Source of the DNA: Planctomycetota bacterium
GTDB lineage: Bacteria; Planctomycetota; UBA1135; UBA2386
Length of the DNA: 64,000 nucleotides
Assembly: GCA_021776805.1 (NCBI GenBank)
Contig: JAJFFD010000005.1
Location: 1 to 64,000 of the forward strand
Direction of reading: 5' to 3'
The notes beneath the pieces are model-generated. The model saw nothing but the letters and a program-made list of their open reading frames with translations. It did not search any database and was not told the DNA's origin. Each line of letters opens with the position of its first letter. Position 1 is the stretch's first letter. Positions 59,506 to 64,000 of the stretch are shown piece after piece. Position numbers and translations under genes: made by a program.

Positions 59506-60945
59506 CTACTTCCAGGCAGCCAGCAGGCGCTTGCATTCTTCGAGGAGAAACTCGGTCTCCATGAAGGGCTGAGCGCTGACGTCCTGCCAGATGATGCGAC
59601 CCTGTGGATCCACCAGGTAGGTGCCATGCAGGGCTTCGTCCTTGAACTGGTCCCAGGCCCGCCAGGCCTTGAAGCTCTCGCCCGCCGGATCACAGAGCAC
59701 ATCGAAGTGCAGGGGATCGATCCCGTTCTCGATGGCCATTTGATGTGAGGCGCGCACCTGCTGCGCCGTGTCCGTGCCGATGGTGATGACCTCGATGCCG
59801 GCCTCGCTGAAGCGATTCGCCATTGGGTCCAGATCACCGAGCTGGGCGATGCAGTGGACACAGCCAAAGCCGAGGAAGAAGACCACGAGCAGGGGCTTCC
59901 CCCGGTAGTCCTCATAGGAACGCGAGCCACCGAGGCCGCGTTCCAGGTCAAATCCTGCGGCGCTCGGGGGTTCCCAAGTCGAGGGACCGAGCTCGATCAG
60001 GTCGGGACGGGAGATCTTGTTGGCCTTGGTGGTCAACAAGGTGTTGTCGCCCTCTTCCGATTGGAAGTGCGGGTGGCGAGGAAGGCGGTTGAGGAAGGCC
60101 TGGGGAACCGGGTAGTTGCTCTCTTCTCCCTCGAGCATGGCCGTCAATGCGATCAAATGCTCCACGTCCTGGCGGTAGCCTGGAATCAGGAAGGGCATGA
60201 CCTTCTCGTAGGAGAGATAGTGGTTGTGACTCCGGACTGCGGCGTATGCGAAGTGCATCGCCCGACTCTTGTCGGACTCGCTGGCTGCAAGGGCGAGGCC
60301 AGCAGATCTCCAGGCAGCTCCCAGGGCAGGTGCGAAGCGATCGCCAAGCTCCAGGCTCGCCGGGCCATTGGCGCTGGCGAGAATGGCCGCTTCGAGTTTG
60401 GCGAGGCCAAGGGCCAGCGGTGACTGGGGATACTCACCGGAGATAGAAGCCAATTCCTTGCTGAGAACGAGCCGTCGCTGCGGGCTCGGCGGCTTGTCGA
60501 AGCGCTCATCCGCTTCGTCCGGTCGGGCCTTGACGTCAAAGTATCGGCCGTACGCGGCGACGATCGCCTGGCCCGCTGCTGAGGCATTCTTCTGGCGGGC
60601 AACTGCAAACCATGCCTGCTTGGCGGCGGCGCGAGGATACTCGCGCATACTCAATGCCATGCCGAGATAGCCGATGGGTGAGTTCGAGTCCCGGTGCTGG
60701 ACCTCGCGAAAGTTGCGTCCAGCTTCCCAGTGCCAGCCGGCCTGGAGGAGCATCAGCCCTTGGCCAACGAAGACCGGGATCTGCGGATCGGCGGCCTTGA
60801 TCATGATGGCTGGAGCGCCGTAGCCTGGAACGATCATCGCCCGGCGATAGGGCAGATCGAGGGAACGGTCTTGGGCCAGGCAAGTGGAGGCGAGGCTGCC
60901 GAGAAAGACTACGAGTAGCGAATAGCTCTTCTGCAGTTGGAGCAT
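59506..60945 (-). CDS. Secreted thioredoxin-like redoxin with N-terminal helical domain
   Basis: 479 residues. Signal SLLVVFLGSLASTCLAQ. Residues 30-320 form a mainly helical, TPR-like domain (LLQAGWHWEAGRNFREVQHRDSNSPIGYLGMAL). The C-terminal 170 residues are a thioredoxin/AhpC-TSA domain, LVVFFLGFGCVHCIAQLGDLDPMANRFSEAGIEVITIGTDTAQQ, with CxxC. The sequence C-V-H-C is a typical redox pair; the long N-terminal part is unusual for an AhpC-like protein. Its start codon directly adjoins a hairpin. Upstream is a membrane protease gene in the same direction (49-nt gap). Confidence 0.85.
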   Translation of the reverse strand: MLQLQKSYSLLVVFLGSLASTCLAQDRSLDLPYRRAMIVPGYGAPAIMIKAADPQIPVFVGQGLMLLQAGWHWEAGRNFREVQHRDSNSPIGYLGMALSMREYPRAAAKQAWFAVARQKNASAAGQAIVAAYGRYFDVKARPDEADERFDKPPSPQRRLVLSKELASISGEYPQSPLALGLAKLEAAILASANGPASLELGDRFAPALGAAWRSAGLALAASESDKSRAMHFAYAAVRSHNHYLSYEKVMPFLIPGYRQDVEHLIALTAMLEGEESNYPVPQAFLNRLPRHPHFQSEEGDNTLLTTKANKISRPDLIELGPSTWEPPSAAGFDLERGLGGSRSYEDYRGKPLLVVFFLGFGCVHCIAQLGDLDPMANRFSEAGIEVITIGTDTAQQVRASHQMAIENGIDPLHFDVLCDPAGESFKAWRAWDQFKDEALHGTYLVDPQGRIIWQDVSAQPFMETEFLLEECKRLLAAWK

Positions 60946-60970
60946 GGGGGGTGATCATAACTCACCCCCC
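60946..60970. repeat. Perfect 9-bp hairpin adjoining the redoxin start codon
   Basis: GGGGGGTGA and TCACCCCCC with a 7-nt loop. On the minus strand it ends directly at the ATG of the redoxin gene (60945), leaving no room for a normal SD. It may hide the start codon, stop upstream transcription from the protease gene, or both. Confidence 0.55.
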
Positions 60971-60994
60971 GAGCCCAGCCAGGGCCTAGTGCTC

Positions 60995-62026
60995 TCAGTC
61001 CCGCTTCTCGCAAATCAGCGCTGGGAGGGCCTCGGGCGAGCAGCTCGCCAGGTCAAGGCTACTCAGAAGCGGCCTGACTTCCGCTGCATCGAGAACCTGA
61101 GCCAGACCCTCTTCCTGCAGCCATTCGCGGATGGAGGTAATGGGCGTGATCAGACCCATATGCGATACGACCTTGCCGCCACTGGTGTAGACCTTGGAGT
61201 AGACGCCGATCAGTTCGCGACCGTCTGCGAGGAAGATGCCGCCACCGGAGTTTCCGAAGTAGGCAGGTGCATTGATCATCCAGTAGTTGGCGCCCATGAC
61301 CATGTTGCGCAGACTGGAGATCTGTCCGCTGGTGGGGATGGGGTCGCTACCCAGAGGGCATCCCACGCAGTACACCGGTGCCCAGATATCGATGTCGCAG
61401 TACTGTTCGCTGCTCAGCACCTTGGCCACGTAGGGGAAGGTCTCCTCGCTGTTGAATTGCAGGAGTGCTGAGTCAAGGCGGGCATTCTTCACCACTAGTT
61501 CGGCGGGAAGATCGATCTTCTCATCGCCGGGTTGGTAGATCGTGACGATGATCTCACCCGAGCCTTCGCGGAGAATATCGCGCACCACGTGCCAGGCGGT
61601 CAGGACGTAGTTGATGACTTCGCCGCTCTGCGGATCGATGAGCGATTGGATCAAGGTTCCCGAGCCCACGGATTCGTCGCCGTTGATCTGCACTGCCGGA
61701 GCCAGAAGTTCATCGGACAGTGAGCTTCTGTTCGGCGTGAGGTGCTCACTCAATTCGCCGATTGCGGACCTCGACAACCTGCTTTCCTCGTCGACTGCGG
61801 TCCATAGTTGTCCGAGTTGGTCTCCGACTCTGCCTACGCTGCGTCGGGATTCGCTGTCGACGCGGTCGATCTCCTGCTCGAACTGGGCGATTCTCTCATG
61901 CGCCTCGTGCAGTTCGCGCATCTGGCCTTGCAGGCGCGCGTTTTGTTCGTCGTATGCAGCGAAGAGGGATAGCGCCAAAAAGCCGCCTGCGCTCCCTAAC
62001 CAGATCTGTCTCTGCTTCGCGTTCAT
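60995..62026 (-). CDS. Membrane-anchored trypsin-like serine protease
   Basis: 343 residues, SD AGGA 7 nt upstream of the ATG. A single N-terminal helix (LGSAGGFLALSLFAAY) and a coiled coil (residues 28-95) lead to a trypsin-fold domain with H146 (LTAWHVV), D185 (ARLDSALLQF) and S260 (FGNSGGGIF). The catalytic set looks complete. The exported domain may sense or cut envelope proteins, as DegS/HtrA-like proteases do, but no PDZ domain is present. It may be co-transcribed with the redoxin downstream. A 164-bp gap to the next gene holds no feature. Confidence 0.85.
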   Translation of the reverse strand: MNAKQRQIWLGSAGGFLALSLFAAYDEQNARLQGQMRELHEAHERIAQFEQEIDRVDSESRRSVGRVGDQLGQLWTAVDEESRLSRSAIGELSEHLTPNRSSLSDELLAPAVQINGDESVGSGTLIQSLIDPQSGEVINYVLTAWHVVRDILREGSGEIIVTIYQPGDEKIDLPAELVVKNARLDSALLQFNSEETFPYVAKVLSSEQYCDIDIWAPVYCVGCPLGSDPIPTSGQISSLRNMVMGANYWMINAPAYFGNSGGGIFLADGRELIGVYSKVYTSGGKVVSHMGLITPITSIREWLQEEGLAQVLDAAEVRPLLSSLDLASCSPEALPALICEKRD

Positions 62027-62190
62027 GTTTCCGTCCTAGTTGGTGATCTCCGCCAGCGAAGACTCAAAACAGTCTCTCGCTGACAGGATTGCTAGTCGGG
62101 AAGGGCAGCGCTGCAACACACCAGTCACAGGGGATAACCCGTGCTTTCGTCTGCTTTTAGCAAAGAATGTCCGGTGCTCGGGGGCTCTGC

Positions 62191-64000
62191 TTAAGGGGAA
62201 TCCGGGCGCAGGGCGTCCTCGGCCAGGATCTCGGCCATCAGGCCGAGCACCCTTTGCAGCTCTTCTTCGCTGATCACCATCGGCGGCTTGAACTTGAGCA
62301 CGTTGTGATCCGGACCATCCGTGCTCAAGAGCACGCCGCGCTCACGCAGGCGCTCGACGAGCTGGCTCGCCTGGCGCGCTGCCGGCTCTCGGCCATCGGG
62401 ACTGTGCACGAGTTCTGCTCCGAGAAACAAACCATGTCCTCGCACCTCGCCGATGAGGGGGAAGTCCGCCGCCAGCTGCTGGAGTCCATCCTTCAGGATC
62501 CCTCCGACATGCCTGGCGTGCTCCTGCAGGCCTTCGGTTTCTATGACATCGAGCACGGCTTTGCCTATGGCTGCCGACACCGGGTTGCCGCCGAAGGTGT
62601 TGAAGTACTCCATGCCGTTGGCAAAGGACTCGGCGATCTCCCCTGTCGTGACGACCGCCGCCAGTGGGTGGCCATTACCGATGGGCTTGCCGAGGGTGAC
62701 GATGTCGGGGATGACATTCTGGGTTTCGAAGGCCCAGAAATGGCTGCCGACGCGCCCGAAGCCGACCTGCACTTCATCCCCTATGCAGACTCCGCCGGCG
62801 GCGCGGACCGCCGCGAACAAGCCCTCGAGGTAGCCAGGTGGAGGTACGAGCTGGCCGCCGCAGCCCAGCAGGGGCTCGGCGATGAGCGCGCCTGGACTGC
62901 GACCCGCTGACTTGATCCCTGCCAGGACTTCACGGGCTTCCTGCAGATAGGCCTGGGCCGAGTCCTCTCCCCGGTGCCGGCCCCGGTAGGGATCGGGCAT
63001 GGCGAGCTTGTGCACCCATTCTGGTCGACCCCTGCCCCCTGGCCCGTCGTGCTTGTACGGGCTGGCATCCACCAGGGCCTGAGTGTTGCCGTGGTAGGCG
63101 CCGTCGAGGACGAGGAGTTCGGCGGAGCCGCTGTGGCAGCGGGCCATGCGCAGGGCCAATTCGTTGGCTTCGCTGCCTGAGCAGACAAGGAAGGCCACGG
63201 ACAAGGGGTCGGGGAACTTCGCCGTCAGGTCTTCGCAGTAATCGAGGATGTTCTCGTGGAGGTATCTGGTGTTGGTGTTTAGCAGGCCCATCTGCTTGCG
63301 CGCGGCTGCGAGCACCTGCGGGTGAGAGTGACCCACGTGGCAGACGTTGTTGACCAGATCGATGTAGCTCTGAGCACTGGAGTCGAAGAGCCTTGCCCCG
63401 CGACCGCGGACGATGTGGAGGGGGCTGCGGTAGGAGAGGCTGAGTGAAGGGCCGAGTATTTGCTTCCGGCGCTCGCGGAGTGCGGGCAATTGTGGCGCCG
63501 GAGCCGGGGTCAGGTTTTCGAAGGCCAGGATCAGGTTCGGATCGAGGCAGAGGCTGAGCCAGAGCTTGGACTCGCTGGGGCGGGCGACTCCGGGGAAATC
63601 GCCATGCTTCCCGAGCATGTCCGCCATGATCTGGAAGTGCAGATGCGGCGGCCAATTGCCGTTGATTGGCGGTGCACCCATCCAGGCGATGCACTGTCCC
63701 CTGCGAACCTCGTCACCGGCCTGCAGCTCAGAGAGGGACTCTCGGCTGAGGTGTCCATAGAGAGTGTAGAAGGGCTGATCCGCAGGGCCGGCGTGCTCGA
63801 GGATGATAGTCGGCCCGTAGTCGAGGTCGGCGGCGTTCTCCTGCAGGCTGTGAACTCGCCCAGCCAGGGGAGCATGGACGGGGGTTCCAGCAGGCATGAA
63901 CAGATCGACCCCGAGGTGCAGGCTTCTGCTCTCAGGGAAGTCGTCGCCTTCGGCAGCGAAGCCCGCGGAACGGTAGAGGCCGCGATGCTCCGCATAGCGT
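62191..64000 (-). CDS. M23 endopeptidase-aminotransferase class III fusion, partial
   Basis: The 5' end is outside the window; the reading frame is open to 64000. The visible start ([12 protein letters not shown], then [22 protein letters not shown]) is an M23 peptidase-like domain with the metal-binding H..D pair and the HLHFQIM (HxH) pair near the end. A class III PLP aminotransferase domain follows ([54 protein letters not shown] with catalytic Lys). Long fusions of phosphotransferase, M23 and aminotransferase are known in some bacteria, and the unseen N-terminus may hold such a phosphotransferase. Substrates are not defined. Confidence 0.88.
   Translation of the reverse strand, partial: RYAEHRGLYRSAGFAAEGDDFPESRSLHLGVDLFMPAGTPVHAPLAGRVHSLQENAADLDYGPTIILEHAGPADQPFYTLYGHLSRESLSELQAGDEVRRGQCIAWMGAPPINGNWPPHLHFQIMADMLGKHGDFPGVARPSESKLWLSLCLDPNLILAFENLTPAPAPQLPALRERRKQILGPSLSLSYRSPLHIVRGRGARLFDSSAQSYIDLVNNVCHVGHSHPQVLAAARKQMGLLNTNTRYLHENILDYCEDLTAKFPDPLSVAFLVCSGSEANELALRMARCHSGSAELLVLDGAYHGNTQALVDASPYKHDGPGGRGRPEWVHKLAMPDPYRGRHRGEDSAQAYLQEAREVLAGIKSAGRSPGALIAEPLLGCGGQLVPPPGYLEGLFAAVRAAGGVCIGDEVQVGFGRVGSHFWAFETQNVIPDIVTLGKPIGNGHPLAAVVTTGEIAESFANGMEYFNTFGGNPVSAAIGKAVLDVIETEGLQEHARHVGGILKDGLQQLAADFPLIGEVRGHGLFLGAELVHSPDGREPAARQASQLVERLRERGVLLSTDGPDHNVLKFKPPMVISEEELQRVLGLMAEILAEDALRPDSP

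Overview
The window is a GC-rich (roughly 60-65% by eye) bacterial chromosome segment with about 49 protein genes, one tRNA, short intergenic gaps and many start/stop overlaps. Many products have Sec-type signal peptides or lipoboxes. The mix of secreted sulfatase, M19, S9, M14, M28 and P1 peptidases, beta-propeller proteins, SGNH proteins, HEAT and TPR proteins and a TMTC-like protein suggests a marine or environmental Planctomycetota, perhaps a deep-branching lineage. That placement is inference; no rRNA or marker gene fixes it. No phage, integron, CRISPR or intact insertion sequence was seen.

Layout. 1-4.8 kb (minus strand): branched-chain amino-acid operon ilvD-ilvC-ilvG-ilvM, preceded by a 47-codon leader peptide rich in Ile/Leu/Val codons and a terminator/antiterminator, i.e. 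a ribosome-mediated attenuator that the ORF track misses. 4.9-13.4 kb: secreted S9 peptidase with Gly/Arg-rich inserts, membrane spermidine-synthase-like protein, VOC protein divergent from a MarR regulator, and a secreted protein/ECF sigma factor/candidate anti-sigma module. 13.4-19.6 kb (minus): secreted M19 dipeptidase, sulfatase, MBL hydrolase, a coiled-coil protein and a thioredoxin-like gene interrupted by one in-frame TGA with a SECIS-like hairpin just behind it (candidate selenoprotein). 19.7-27.2 kb (plus): SGNH membrane protein, MscS channel, glycosyltransferase, polysaccharide deacetylase, second S9 peptidase. 27.2-35.6 kb: RtcB, tRNA-Gln(UUG), CBS protein, M14 carboxypeptidase, TMTC-like protein, RlmL-like methyltransferase, P1 peptidase. 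35.8-46.5 kb: M28-PDZ peptidase, B12/radical SAM enzyme, glycosyltransferase in a compositionally shifted patch with a tandem repeat, HEAT protein, phosphatidylserine decarboxylase, LysM lipoprotein, a degenerate alpha/beta hydrolase, a threonine-dehydratase-like enzyme and a DJ-1/PfpI protein. 46.7-56.3 kb: Cys-rich secreted protein, YceI, membrane protein, MBL hydrolase, and a full RND efflux operon (adaptor, pump, outer-membrane factor). 56.4-64 kb: Ig-like/LVIVD protein and beta-propeller partner, redoxin, membrane-anchored trypsin-like protease, and an M23-aminotransferase fusion that leaves the window.

Themes. The most interesting signals are the ilv attenuator, the candidate selenoprotein, Gly/Arg-rich inserts at analogous variable sites in three unrelated secreted peptidases, and four convergent gene pairs that share their stop codons inside a CTAG or TTAG tetranucleotide. 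Apart from biosynthesis and efflux, much of the window encodes envelope or exported functions, consistent with a cell that degrades polymers and peptides outside the cytoplasm.
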